Assembly: GCA_032718475.1 (NCBI GenBank)
Contig: JAUCBJ010000759.1
Coordinates: 29,493-93,492 of the forward strand
DNA length: 64,000 nt
Direction: 5' to 3'
From: Nemertoderma westbladi
Taxonomy: Eukaryota > Xenacoelomorpha > Nemertodermatida > Nemertodermatidae
The notes under the pieces were generated by a model, which was given only the letters and a program-made list of their open reading frames with translations, was not told the DNA's origin and did no database searches. Made by a program: the position numbers and the translations under genes. This document shows, in pieces, positions 23,959-37,647 of the stretch; positions within the stretch are counted from its first letter, which is position 1, and every line of letters begins with the position of its first letter.

Positions 23959-25485
23959 AGTAGAGTAGATGGTGTTCCCCCTGAGGTCTTTAAAATACCT
24001 GAGTGTTTAAAGCTCATCTATCCCATCATAGTAGACATGTACCGTACAACAAGAGTCCCACAAGAAATGAAAACAAATAAGTTGGTGCCAGTTCCCAAGA
24101 AGGGCAACCTAACACTCTATGGTTCTTTTCGGGGAATCTCATTGATCTCGATTGCTGCAAAACTATACAATAGAATTCTATTAAATCGCATCAGGGATCC
24201 CATTGAGAGACTGCTACGTGGAAATCAGAATGGGTTCCGTAAAGGTCGTGGGACCATGGAGCCCATTTTGGCACTTAGAAGGATAATTGAAGAGTTATCA
24301 AAAAAGAAAGACAGGCATCTGGCTGTTATCTTTGTTGACTTCTTCAAGGCCTTTGATTCAGTCTCTCGCTCACGTATGTTCAGCATACTTTCATTGTATG
24401 GGATTCCTGATGAAATTATTGCAGCAATCAGATCAGTATACGATGGTTCGACAACATTTGTGTCTACTGTTGACGGTGACACAGAACCATTTGAAGTGTT
24501 ATGGGGCGTCCTCCAAGGAGACACACTTGCACCATTCTTGTTCATTATTGTGGTTGACTATGTTCTACGCATGTCCTTAGATCATCATAATGATGATGGG
24601 GTGATGATAACTCCACCTACTGGCTCCAGAAGTCGAGGAAATCCTGCCAAGTACCTAACTGATCTAGACTTTGCTGATGACTTAGGAGTACTCTCAGAAT
24701 CATTAGAGGGAGCCCAGCGGCTCCTCAGCTCATTAGAACATGCTGCTTCTAGTGTTGGTCTTTTTATTAACTCCAGAAAGACCAAAATTCTGACAGTTAA
24801 CTTTGAAAGTCCTCAGCAAGTCTCTGATCGGATGAGCATAAGCTCAAAGGATGGTATGCTTGAGCATGTGGACGACTTCTGTTACCTGGGATCATGGATC
24901 CGGAAGTCAGGTGAGGACCTTCGAATACGTAAGGGAAAGGCATGGGCAGCCTTGAATAGGCTTTCCAGGATTTGGAAGTCACCTAGAATTAATCGGAAAC
25001 TTAAGGTCCGATTATTTAGAGCAGCAGTAGTTCCAGTACTCCTCTACGGGAGTCCATGCTGGGCTCTAACTGCTGAGGACACCAAATCTCTGGATGGCAC
25101 ATTCACAAGAATGCTACGCCGGGTACATTGTGTCAAGTACAATGCACACATCTCCAACCAGACACTATATAACATTGGAGGTGTCTCATTGGTTCCCCCA
25201 AGCTTGACACTAGAACAAAATCGCCTCCGCTTTGCAGGACATTGCTTTCGCCGTGAGGACCAGCCAGTGCACAATCTTGTACTTTGGCAGCCTCATGGAG
25301 TGAATAAGCATGGTGGACAGCCCATGACTTTCTTGAGACGCATCTTAAAGGACACTGGCCTTAAAGATGCGGATGATCTAGCAAATGTCATGGGTGATAG
25401 GGAGTTGTGGCGGTGCAATTTTGTTGACAAGCCGGCACAGCATTCTTAAAAATGCAGCTGCAATGCAGCATGCCGATCCTAGTAG
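23959..25485 (+). mobile_element. non-LTR family I copy, 5'-truncated, inserted in satellite B
   Basis: Near-identical to the 42-45 kb element from its GVDGVPPEVFK region to the end. The reverse transcriptase frame is open (24037-25449, 470 codons) with PVPKKGNLTLYGSFRGISL, VDFFKAFDS, GVLQGDTLAPF and LDFADDLG; the last gives the catalytic Asp pair. The C-terminal part has CCHC-like residues and ends DKPAQHS. The 3' end is CCGATCCTAGTAGTAG. The 5' junction lies within shared sequence GAGTAGAT. TTACCAAACTC occurs on both sides, compatible with a target duplication, although the tandem context prevents proof. No endonuclease domain remains. Confidence 0.9.
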
Positions 25486-28400
25486 TAGTTACCAAACTCT
25501 ATAGATTTACTGACAATTGTTACCCAACTCTAGAGTAGATTTACTGACAATCGTTACCAAACTCTATAGATTTACTGACAATCGTTACCAAACTCTATAG
25601 ATTTACTGACAATCGTTACCAAACTCTATAGATTTACTGACAATCGTTACCAAACTCTATAGATTTACTGACAATCGTTACCAAACTCTATAGATTTACT
25701 GACAATCGTTACCAAACTCTATAGATTTACTGACAATCGTTACCAAACTCTATAGATTTACTGACAATCGTTACCAAACTCTATAGATTTACTGACAATC
25801 GTTACCAAACTCTATAGATTTACTGACAATTGTTACCAAACTCTGTAGATTTACTGACAATTGTTACCAAACTCTATATATTTACTGACAATCGTTACCA
25901 AACTCTATAGATTTACTGACAATTGTTACCAAACTCTATAGTAGATTTACTGACAATTGTTACCAAACTCTATAGATTTACTGACAATTGTTACCAAACT
26001 CTATAGTAGATTTACTGACAATCGTTACCAAACTCTATAGATTTACTGACAATCGTTACCAAACTCTATAGATTTACTGACAATTGTTACCAAACTCTAT
26101 AGATTTACTGACAATTGTTACCAAACTCTATAGATTTACTGACAATCGTTACCAAACTCTATAGATTTACTGACAATTGTTACCCAACTCTAGAGTAGAT
26201 TTACTGACAATCGTTACCAAACTCTATAGATTTACTGACAATCGTTACCAAACTCTATAGATTTACTGACAATCGTTACCAAACTCTATAGATTTACTGA
26301 CAATCGTTACCAAACTCTATAGATTTACTGACAATCGTTACCAAACTCTATAGATTTACTGACAATCGTTACCAAACTCTATAGATTTACTGACAATCGT
26401 TACCAAACTCTATAGATTTACTGACAATCGTTACCAAACTCTATAGATTTACTGACAATCGTTACCAAACTCTATAGATTTACTGACAATTGTTACCAAA
26501 CTCTGTAGATTTACTGACAATTGTTACCAAACTCTATATATTTACTGACAATCGTTACCAAACTCTATAGATTTACTGCCAATTGTTACCAAACTCTATA
26601 TATTTACTGACAATTGTTACCAAACTCTATAGTAGATTTACTGACAATCGTTACCAAACTCTATAGATTTACTGACAATTGTTACCAAACTCTATAGTAG
26701 ATTTACTGACAATTGTTACCAAACTCTATAGATTTACTGACAATTGTTACCAAACTCTATAGTAGATTTACTGACAATCGTTACCAAACTCTATAGATTT
26801 ACTGACAATTGTTACCAAACTCTATAGATTTACTGACAATCGTTACCAAACTCTATAGATTTACTGACAATCCTTACCAAACTCTATAGATTTACTGACA
26901 ATCGTTACCAAACTCTATAGATTTACTGACAATTGTTACCAAACTCTATAGATTTACTGACAATCGTTACCAAACTCTATAGATTTACTGACAATCGTTA
27001 CCAAACTCTATAGATTTACTGACAATCGTTACCAAACTCTATAGATTTACTGACAATCGTTACCAAACTCTATAGATTTACTGACAATCGTTACCAAACT
27101 CTATAGATTTACTGACAATTGTTACCAAACTCTATAGATTTACTGACAATCGTTACCAAACTCTATAGATTTACTGACAATCGTTACCAAACTCTATAGA
27201 TTTACTGACAATTGTTACCAAACTCTATAGATTTACTGACAATCGTTACCAAACTCTATAGATTTACTGACAATCGTTACCAAACTCTATAGATTTACTG
27301 ACAATCGTTACCAAACTCTATAGATTTACTGCCAATTGTTACCAAACTCTATAGATTTACTGACAATTGTTACCAAACTCTATATATTTACTGACAATTG
27401 TTACCAAACTCTATAGTAGATTTACTGACAATTGTTACCAAACTCTATAGATTTACTGACAATTGTTACCAAACTCTATAGTAGATTTACTGACAATCGT
27501 TACCAAACTCTATAGATTTACTGACAATTGTTACCAAACTCTATAGATTTACTGACAATCGTTACCAAACTCTATAGATTTACTGACAATCGTTACCAAA
27601 CTCTATAGATTTACTGACAATCGTTACCAAACTCTATAGATTTACTGACAATCGTTACCAAACTCTATAGATTTACTGACAATCGTAACCAAACTCTATA
27701 GATTTACTGACAATTGTTACCAAACTCTATAGTAGATTTACTGACAATTGTTACCAAACTCTATAGATTTACTGACAATCGTTACCAAACTCTATAGTAG
27801 ATTTACTGACAATCGTTACCAAACTCTATAGATTTACTGACAATCGTTACCAAACTCTATAGATTTACTGACAATCGTTACCAAACTCTATAGATTTACT
27901 GACAATCGTTACCAAACTCTATAGATTTACTGACAATTGTTACCAAACTCTATATATTTACTGACAATTGTTACCAAACTCTATAGTAGATTTACTGACA
28001 ATTGTTACCAAACTCTATAGATTTACTGACAATTGTTACCAAACTCTATAGATTTACTGACAATTGTTACCAAACTCTATAGATTTACTGACAATCGTTA
28101 CCAAACTCTATAGTAGATTTACTGACAATCGTTACCAAACTCTATAGATTTACTGACAATCGTTACCAAACTCTATAGATTTACTGACAATCGTTACCAA
28201 ACTCTATAGATTTACTGACAATTGTTACCAAACTCTATAGTAGATTTACTGACAATTGTTACCAAACTCTATAGATTTACTGACAATCGTTACCAAACTC
28301 TATAGTAGATTTACTGACAATCGTTACCAAACTCTATAGATTTACTGACAATCGTTACCAAACTCTATAGATTTACTGACAATCGTTACCAAACTCTATA

Positions 28401-31400
28401 GATTTACTGACAATCGTTACCAAACTCTATAGATTTACTGACAATTGTTACCAAACTCTATATATTTACTGACAATTGTTACCAAACTCTATAGTAGATT
28501 TACTGACAATTGTTACCAAACTCTATAGATTTACTGACAATTGTTACCAAACTCTATAGATTTACTGACAATTGTTACCAAACTCTATAGATTTACTGAC
28601 AATCGTTACCAAACTCTATAGTAGATTTACTGACAATCGTTACCAAACTCTATAGATTTACTGACAATCGTTACCAAACTCTATAGATTTACTGACAATT
28701 GTTACCAAACTCTATAGATTTACTGACAATTGTTACCAAACTCTATAGATTTACTGACAATCGTTACCAAACTCTATAGTAGATTTACTGACGATCGTTA
28801 CCAAACTCTATAGATTTACTGACAATCGTTACCAAACTCTATAGATTTACTGACAATCGTTACCAAACTCTATAGATTTACTGACAATCGTTACCAAACT
28901 CTATAGATTTACTGACAATCGTTACCAAACTCTATAGATTTACTGACAATCGTTACCAAACTCTATAGATTTACTGACAATCGTTACCAAACTCTATAGA
29001 TTTACTGACAATCGTTACCAAACTCTATAGATTTACTGACAATTGTTACCAAACTCTATATATTTACTGACAATTGTTACCAAACTCTATAGTAGATTTA
29101 CTGACAATTGTTACCAAACTCTATAGATTTACTGACAATCGTTACCAAACTCTATAGTAGATTTACTGACAATCGTTACCAAACTCTATAGATTTACTGA
29201 CAATCGTTACCAAACTCTATAGATTTACTGACAATCGTTACCAAACTCTATAGATTTACTGACAATCGTTACCAAACTCTATAGATTTACTGACAATCGT
29301 TACCAAACTCTATAGATTTACTGACAATCGTTACCAAACTCTATAGATTTACTGACAATCGTTACCAAACTCTATAGATTTACTGACAATCGTTACCAAA
29401 CTCTATAGATTTACTGACAATTGTTACCAAACTCTATAGATTTACTGACAATCGTTACCAAACTCTATAGATTTACTGACAATCGTTACCAAACTCTATA
29501 GATTTACTGACAATCGTTACCAAACTCTATAGATTTACTGACAATCGTTACCAAACTCTATAGATTTACTGACAATCGTTACCAAACTCTATAGATTTAC
29601 TGACAATTGTTACCAAACTCTATAGATTTACTGACAATCGTTACCAAACTCTATAGATTTACTGACAATTGTTACCAAACTCTATAGATTTACTGACAAT
29701 CGTTACCAAACTCTATAGATTTACTGACAATCGTTACCAAACTCTATAGATTTACTGACAATCGTTACCAAACTCTATAGATTTACTGACAATCGTTACC
29801 AAACTCTATAGATTTACTGACAATTGTTACCAAACTCTGTAGATTTACTGACAATTGTTACCAAACTCTATATATTTACTGACAATCGTTACCAAACTCT
29901 ATAGATTTACTGCCAATTGTTACCAAACTCTATAGATTTACTGACAATTGTTACCAAACTCTATAGATTTACTGACAATTGTTACCAAACTCTATAGTAG
30001 ATTTACTGACAATCGTTACCAAACTCTATAGATTTACTGACAATTGTTACCAAACTCTATAGATTTACTGACAATCGTTACCAAACTCTATAGATTTACT
30101 GACAATCGTTACCAAACTCTATAGATTTACTGACAATCGTTACCAAACTCTATAGATTTACTGACAATCGTTACCAAACTCTATAGATTTACTGACAATC
30201 GTTACCAAACTCTATAGTAGATTTACTGACAATCGTTACCAAACTCTATAAATTTACTGACAATCGTTACCAAACTCTATAGATTTACTGACAATCGTTA
30301 CCAAACTCTATAGATTTACTGACAATCGTTACCAAACTCTATAGATTTACTGACAATCGTTACCAAACTCTATAGATTTACTGACAATCGTTACCAAACT
30401 CTATAGATTTACTGACAATCGTTACCAAACTCTATAGATTTACTGACAATCGTTACCAAACTCTATAGATTTACTGACAATTGTTACCAAACTCTATAGA
30501 TTTACTGACAATCGTTACCAAACTCTATAGATTTACTGACAATCGTTACCAAACTCTATAGATTTACTGACAATCGTTACCAAACTCTATAGATTTACTG
30601 ACAATCGTTACCAAACTCTATAGATTTACTGACAATCGTTACCAAACTCTATAGATTTACTGACAATTGTTACCAAACTCTATATATTTACTGACAATCG
30701 TTACCAAACTCTATAGATTTACTGACAATTGTTACCAAACTCTATAGATTTGCTGACAATTGTTACCAAACTCTATAGATTTACTGACAATCGTTACCAA
30801 ACTCTATAGATTTACTGACAATCGTTACCAAACTCTATAGATTTACTGACAATCGTTACCAAACTCTATAGATTTACTGCCAATTGTTACCAAACTCTAT
30901 AGATTTACTGACAATTGTTACCAAACTCTATAGTAGATTTACTGACAATTGTTACCAAACTCTATAGATTTACTGACAATAATTGTTACCAAACTCTATA
31001 GTAGATTTACTGACAATTGTTACCAAACTCTATAGATTTACTGACAATTGTTACCAAACTCTATAGTAGATTTACTGACAATTGTTACCAAACTCTATAG
31101 ATTTACTGACAATTGTTACCAAACTCTATAGATTTACTGACAATTGTTAAAAAACTCTATAGATTTACTGACAATTGTTACCAAACTCTATAGATTTACT
31201 GACAATTGTTACCAAACTCTATAGATTTACTGACAATTGTTACCAAACTCTATAGTAGATTTACTGACAATTGTTACCAAACTCTATAGATTTACTGACA
31301 ATAATTGTTACCAAACTCTATAGATTTACTGACAATTGTTACCAAACTCTATAGATTTACTGACAATAATTGTTACCAAACTCTATAGATTTACTGACAA

Positions 31401-33526
31401 TTGTTACCAAACTCCATAGATTTACTGACAATTGTTACCAAACTCTATAGATTTACTGACAATTGTTACCAAACTCTATAGATTTACTGACAATTGTTAC
31501 CAAACTCTATAGATTTACTGACAATTGTTACCAAACTCTATAGTAGATTTACTGACAATTGTTACCAAACTCTATAGATTTACTGACAATTGTTACCAAA
31601 CTCTATAGATTTACTGACAATTGTTACCAAACTCTATAGATTTACTGACAATTGTTACCAAACTCTATAGATTTACTGACAATTGTTACCAAACTCTATA
31701 GTAGATTTACTGACAATTGTTACCAAACTCTATAGATTTACTGACAATAATTGTTACCAAACTCTATAGATTTACTGACAATTGTTACCAAACTCTATAG
31801 ATTTACTGACAATTGTTACCAAACTCTATAGATTTACTGACAATTGTTACCAAACTCTATAGATTTACTGACAATTGTTACCAAACTCTATAGATTTACT
31901 GACAATTGTTACCAAACTCTATAGATTTACTGACAATTGTTACCAAACTCTATAGATTTACTGACAATTGTTACCAAACTCTATAGTAGATTTACTGACA
32001 ATTGTTACCAAACTCTATAGATTTACTGACAATTGTTACCAAACTCTATAGATTTACTGACAATTGTTACCAAACTCTATAGATTTACTGACAATAATTG
32101 TTACCAAACTCTATAGATTTACTGACAATTGTTACCAAACTCTATAGATTTACTGACAATTGTTACCAAACTCTATAGATTTACTGACAATTGTTACCAA
32201 ACTCTATAGATTTACTGACAATTGTTACCAAACTCTATAGATTTACTGACAATTGTTACCAAACTCTATAGATTTACTGACAATTGTTACCAAACTCTAT
32301 AGTAGATTTACTGACAATTGTTACCAAACTCTATAGATTTACTGACAATATTGTTACCAAACTCTATAGATTTACTGACAATTGTTACCAAACTCTATAG
32401 ATTTACTGACATATTGTTACCAAACTCTATAGATTTACTGACAATTGTTACCAAACTCTATAGATTTACTGACAATTGTTACCAAACTCTATAGATTTAC
32501 TGACAATTGTTACCAAACTCTATAGATTTACTGACAATTGTTACCAAACTCTATAGATTTACTGACAATTGTTACCAAACTCTATAGTAGATTTACTGAC
32601 AATTGTTACCAAACTCTATAGATTTACTGACAATTGTTACCAAACTCTATAGATTTACTGACAATTGTTACCAAACTCTATAGATTTACTGACAATTGTT
32701 ACCAAACTCTATAGATTTACTGACAATTGTTACCAAACTCTATAGTAGATTTACTGACAATTGTTACCAAACTCTATAGATTTACTGACAATTGTTACCA
32801 AACTCTATAGATTTACTGACAATTGTTACCAAACTCTATAGTAGATTTACTGACAATTGTTACCAAACTCTATAGATTTACTGACAATTGTTACCAAACT
32901 CTATAGATTTACTGACAATTGTTACCAAACTCTATAGATTTACTGACAATTGTTACCAAACTCTATAGATTTACTGACAATTGTTACCAAACTCTATAGA
33001 TTTACTGACAATTGTTACCAAACTCTATAGATTTACTGACAATTGTTACCAAACTCTATAGATTTACTGACAATTGTTACCAAACTCTATAGATTTACTG
33101 ACAATTGTTACCAAACTCTATAGATTTACTGACAATTGTTACCAAACTCTATAGATTTACTGACAATTGTTACCAAACTCTATAGATTTACTGACAATTG
33201 TTACCAAACTCTATAGATTTACTGACAATTGTTACCAAACTCTATAGATTTACTGACAATTGTTACCAAACTCTATAGATTTACTGACAATTGTTACCAA
33301 ACTCTATAGATTTACTGACAATTGTTACCAAACTCTATAGATTTACTGACAATAATTGTTACCAAACTCTATAGATTTACTGACAATTGTTACCAAACTC
33401 TATAGATTTACTGACAATAATTGTTACCAAACTCTATAGATTTACTGACAATTGTTACCAAACTCTATAGATTTACTGACAATTGTTACCAAACTCTATA
33501 GATTTACTGACAATAATTGTTACCAA
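25486..33526. repeat. satellite array B, right block, 31-bp monomer, about 258 copies
   Basis: Continues the left block after the non-LTR insertion. Marker variants TTACCCAACTCTAGAG (25521, 26181) and CTCTGTAG (25841, 26501, 29835) show a 660-bp higher-order unit near the left end. Other repeated blocks of roughly 0.5-0.6 kb follow at 27.4-29.1 kb. From about 30.9 kb to the end nearly every monomer reads AATTGTT, with no CpG, and a 3-bp-longer form CAATAATTGTT appears only there. The last unit runs into CCAAGTTT at 33526. Confidence 0.97.
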
Positions 33527-35199
33527 GTTTATATTTTTATTGGCTGATAAATGTAGTAGAAAAAACAAATATTAGGCACGAGACGAGAACACAAAACACG
33601 AATACAAACACCAAACAATTAAAAACTATACTTTGTTAATCAAGTATTTAGTATTTGATGTATTTAAAATGCTTTATTACGTGAAGGGGCGGTTGCCGGT
33701 TGCCTAGTAATAGGCCAATGAGGGCAGCCCTGCACCGTATATAGGTTTACTGATCTGATTATTGACGTATATTATTATAACAAATAACTAATTTTATTAT
33801 TAGTCATATTTGTTTTAAAGATCTCAAATTATTTTCTTTCTTCTTTCCACAATAACACTGAGAAGAAATAATCTTTTCCCAAACTAACCATTTTTTATTT
33901 CCTGAATTTGGATGTTGTGATATATTGATAAGCCGTAGTTCTCTATGTATAAAAGGACACCTTGGTAATATTTAAGAATTAATTTAATTATAATACTAAT
34001 TTTTTAACGAATATATACTGTAAATATATGTTACAATTTTATCTGCATTGCGGAGGTAATTTATCCCACATTGCTTAAATATATTTACACTATTCCATTC
34101 ACATGATTAATTATTGATTAATAAATGTATTAAAGGTAAAGCTGCTTCAGTTAATAACTAACGGTTACCAAGCAACTAAGCAGGTGCTTTAGTATAAATC
34201 CACCAATAACGATCCGCATTGAAGCTTTGTAAATATTAAGCAAAATTATTTGGATATTAAATTGAAAGATTAAAAATAATTCAGGGATTTAATCTTCAAC
34301 AAAAACGTAACAATAATAATAGTCTAAGTAAATTCTATCAGAGGAATTAATCAATGGAAATTAATAACGAATTCCCAATTACTTTCCCTAAATAATTTCT
34401 GACGCTGCGTATATTATGATTACGTTGTCAATTTGCAGCTAAAAACGAATCCTATAATAAATTGATACCGTTTGTTCGCGCTTATAGACCTTTATCAGTT
34501 TAACCTGCTAATTGATGTGTCTTATGATGTCTGACAGCCCGTACAAAATATGACCACAGCAGAATCCAGTCTAGCGCGGCATATGACCCACTGTATGTGG
34601 GAGACTGAATTCTATGGCCGAGAATGGGGTAGGCTACTTTGTATTATTCGATTGATCTCTACTATATAATCTCCAAAAACTATGCTTATTTTAAAGGCAA
34701 TACCAACAGTTCCTTTAGATACTGCGCTTGAATATCAGAAAGAGTTATGCCTTATACTAATTACAACTGAGGGTTATGAAACGGCACAGTGTTTACCTTC
34801 TTTAGGAATGTACAATTATTCGTTAGCACTCCCTTTACTGACAACGGTGCTGAAACAAGTTAATTTGTCGACTGTGACCAATTTTACTCATATATAAGGA
34901 GAAATTTAGCTCACTTACGTTGGGGTTATGAAATATGATAAATCCAACAGCAGCTAATCCGATACTGTTGAAAATCCAAATGCAGCTACAGTTATTTGTG
35001 CTCAAATAGCACATACAGTATAACCTGCTAAAATCCATACCGGTAATGATTGCAGAAAACACCCAGAACGAAGGGGTGAAGCCTACTATATTATACTGTT
35101 CTTGATGGTTTACAAATCATTTTTTGACGTATTTCTATTAATAAATAGAAATTGCATTATCAATTAAGTTTCCCCATTACAAACTGGTATTAAATATAG
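33527..35199. other. A+T-rich intergenic sequence, no gene recognised
   Basis: Both strands are closed apart from short chance frames. A moderately G+C-rich patch at about 33685-33755 and a short palindrome CCCACTGTATGTGGG (about 34588) are the only landmarks. Confidence 0.6.
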
Positions 35200-35202
35200 T
35201 AA

Positions 35203-35631
35203 GGGGCCGTCCAAGTATGACGTCTGCACTTTTCCCCAAAATGTTGACCCCCTCCCTCCCCTAAATCAGATGTCATCAGATAGGCGTTGACCCCCCTCCC
35301 CCCCCCCCCCCCCTAAATCAGATTAAAAAAAAAATTTGTAATAAACTATTATATTACCACAGTACCCCAGTAGCACGCGTCCGAATCACTGAAACATGGT
35401 GACTGGTAACTGAAACAGAAGGTCGTGCTACGTGCCTCCGGGGGCTTCGAACAATTAAAATAGGCAAGCTATTTACTCTTCTGCTATATATCTTCTAGCA
35501 CCTATAAATGAACATGCTGACGTCAGATTTTGGCTGACCCCCTCCCCTCCCCTCATCAGCACGTCATCAGATTTTCCCAACCCCCCTCCCCCCCCCCCCC
35601 TAAAGTGCTGACGTCATACTTGGACGGCCCC
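35203..35631 (+). mobile_element. 429-bp palindromic-ended MITE, copy 1
   Basis: Starts GGGGCCGTCCAAGTATGACG and ends with the reverse complement of that sequence. It is flanked by TAA on both sides (35200-35202 and 35632-35634). The interior holds C-rich runs and no coding sequence. The G-rich terminus and 3-bp duplication suggest a PIF/Harbinger-type MITE. A second copy in reverse orientation lies at 37267-37644. Confidence 0.85.
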
Positions 35632-35634
35632 TAA

Positions 35635-36560
35635 ATAATTATTCTATACAGTATACTAAATCATAGAAAGTTTGAATTTCGCGCCCAACATTTTTAAAAA
35701 GGGACATGACACTTTGTCATTCAGTCATTTTTGGTCAGTTTTAATTATTAAGAATTATCTTTTGTGTTTTTCGTACTTAAGCAGACTGCTAACTGCACAA
35801 CAACAACAATTTCTCATTTACCATTTACCATTAATTATAATTATACCTGTTGTTTGTTGTTTGTTCTTTGTCATTTTGATTTCAAGTTAAATGTGAAATG
35901 CTGTAAATCATAAATCTGTTATTGACTGATTCAATTAAATTGTCCGCCTAGAATCTGAAAACGGACAATTTTCAACATATGGCAGTGCAGTAGGCCTATG
36001 GAAATAACATACAAGATAATGGAGTAGTTTTACTGGGAGCGATCTGCCTGGCGATTCCGCAGGCGAGAGGGTATGAGATGAAGCAAAATCCGGCCAGTAT
36101 ACCGGTATAATGAACAGGGAAGTATAGCCTACCGCCCATTGGTAGGCCTACAACACTACACTGGAAGGGGTTCAAAATTAAGCGAGTAACACTGGGGTTC
36201 ATTTGGGGCAGGGGGGTGGGGTGCAATACAGAAATATTCCTTCGACGGCTGAGACGGTTATATGCTGAATAAGTAGGCCCTAGGATTTTTTTAATTTAAT
36301 TAGTACATTTTGGATTAAAGGTCGTATTGCCGCATTTGATTATTGACCAGCCCAGCCCATTTCCAACCATTCCTAGTTTTGGGAGGGAATCGACAGTAAA
36401 AAATAGGTGCTTCGATTCTACATTTCATTTGGGATTATTTGGGGGACTAACAATTCTGATTATATATATTTCTATCACTAGGCCGACTGTCGATTTTGGG
36501 GATCATTCACTGTCACACGGTGGGCTGGTTAGCACGTGTATTGAGTTGGTGGGCTGAGTA
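35635..36560. other. intergenic, no gene recognised
   Basis: Only short chance frames. A 7-bp-stem hairpin (GCCTACC...GGTAGGC) lies near 36128-36148. Confidence 0.5.
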
Positions 36561-36566
36561 TTGGGA

Positions 36567-37090
36567 AGTGGAAAAATCACTTCAGCAACTTGCTTGAGCA
36601 GCCACCAAAAATCGAGGTCAGCCCTACAAGGAAAATAACTGACAAGACACTACCTATAGAAACAGGGGACTTCACACCTGCCGAACTCCAAAGAAGCATT
36701 AAAAGCATGTCCAATAATAAAGCGAGTGGATTAGATGAAATCCCAGCGGAGGTATGGAAAACCGGAGTGCTAAACAGACCATTATTGAATGTTTGCAACC
36801 GGATGTTAAAAGGGGAAAAGCCACCACCAATTTGGACTAAAGGTCAACTAAAGCCTCTCCCCAAGAAAGGAGACCTCGGCATACCAACAAACTATCGTGG
36901 GATCTGTCTGCTTGTGGTAGCTGCCAAAATATACAATAAAATGATTCTACTGTATATAGGATTAGGTCTCACATAGAGAAACTACTGCGTAAGAGCCAAA
37001 ACGGATTTCGACCAAGTAGATCAACAATAGGTCAGATACTTGCACTACGGAGACTGATTGAAGGAATTAAGTCAAAGAATCTCCCCGCAA
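36567..37090 (+). mobile_element. non-LTR family II reverse transcriptase fragment
   Basis: Encodes the start of a reverse transcriptase (MSNNKASGLDEIPAEVWKTG, PLPKKGDLGIPTNYRGICL, then after a one-base shift near 36955 SQNGFRPSRSTI and ALRRLIEGIKSKNLPA). It stops abruptly at about 37090, before any catalytic Asp. It matches the minus-strand copy at 47.3-48.8 kb. Truncated at both ends. Confidence 0.85.
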
Positions 37091-37266
37091 AGAACCTCAA
37101 CAACAGACTCTCCCTTTTCGGTTGGTTCATTGGAAGTATTACAGTTTTGGGGAAGCCAAAATGACATTATTTGGAAATGGGACCTGCGTAAAAGCGGCTT
37201 ATAGCCGATATAAGGCGGAACTCGGCTGTCAGATTTCAATTTATATTTATTACAAAATTAGTCCTA

Positions 37267-37644
37267 GGGGCCGTCCAAGTATGACGTCAGCACTTTAGGG
37301 GGGGAGGGGGTTGGGAAAATCTGATGACGTGCTGATGAGGGAGGGGAGGGGGTCAGCCAAAATCTGACGTCAGCATGTTCATTTATAGGTGCTAGAAGAG
37401 ATATAGCAGAAGAGTAAATAGCTTGCCTATTTTAATTGTTCGAAGCCCCCGAAGGCCCGTAGCACGACCTTCTGTTTCAGTTACCAGTCACCATGTTTCA
37501 GTGATTAGGACGCGAATTTTTTTTAAATCTGATTTAGGGGAGGGGGGGGGGGGGGGTCAACGCCTATCTGATGACATCTGATTTAGGGGAGGGAGGGGGT
37601 CAACATTTTGGGGAAAAGTGCAGACGTCATACTTGGACGGCCCC
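37267..37644 (-). mobile_element. palindromic-ended MITE, copy 2 (378 bp)
   Basis: Same element as at 35203-35631 in reverse orientation, about 50 bp shorter. It is bounded by GGGGCCGTCC/GGACGGCCCC and flanked by CTA on both sides (37264-37266 and 37645-37647). Confidence 0.85.
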
Positions 37645-37647
37645 CTA

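Noticed and set aside
24225-24785. Minus-strand frames opposite the non-LTR reverse transcriptase (and equivalents at 44.1-44.8 kb and 18.6-18.8 kb)
   Set aside because: Antisense shadows that recur identically in each copy of family I; they have no independent start context or composition.
10895-33526. CRISPR-like array (regular repeats of about 30 bp)
   Set aside because: There are no unique spacers; the units are contiguous satellite monomers in a eukaryotic context.
36327-36557. Short plus-strand frame of 76 codons
   Set aside because: No homology, no splice context and low complexity; chance open stretch.
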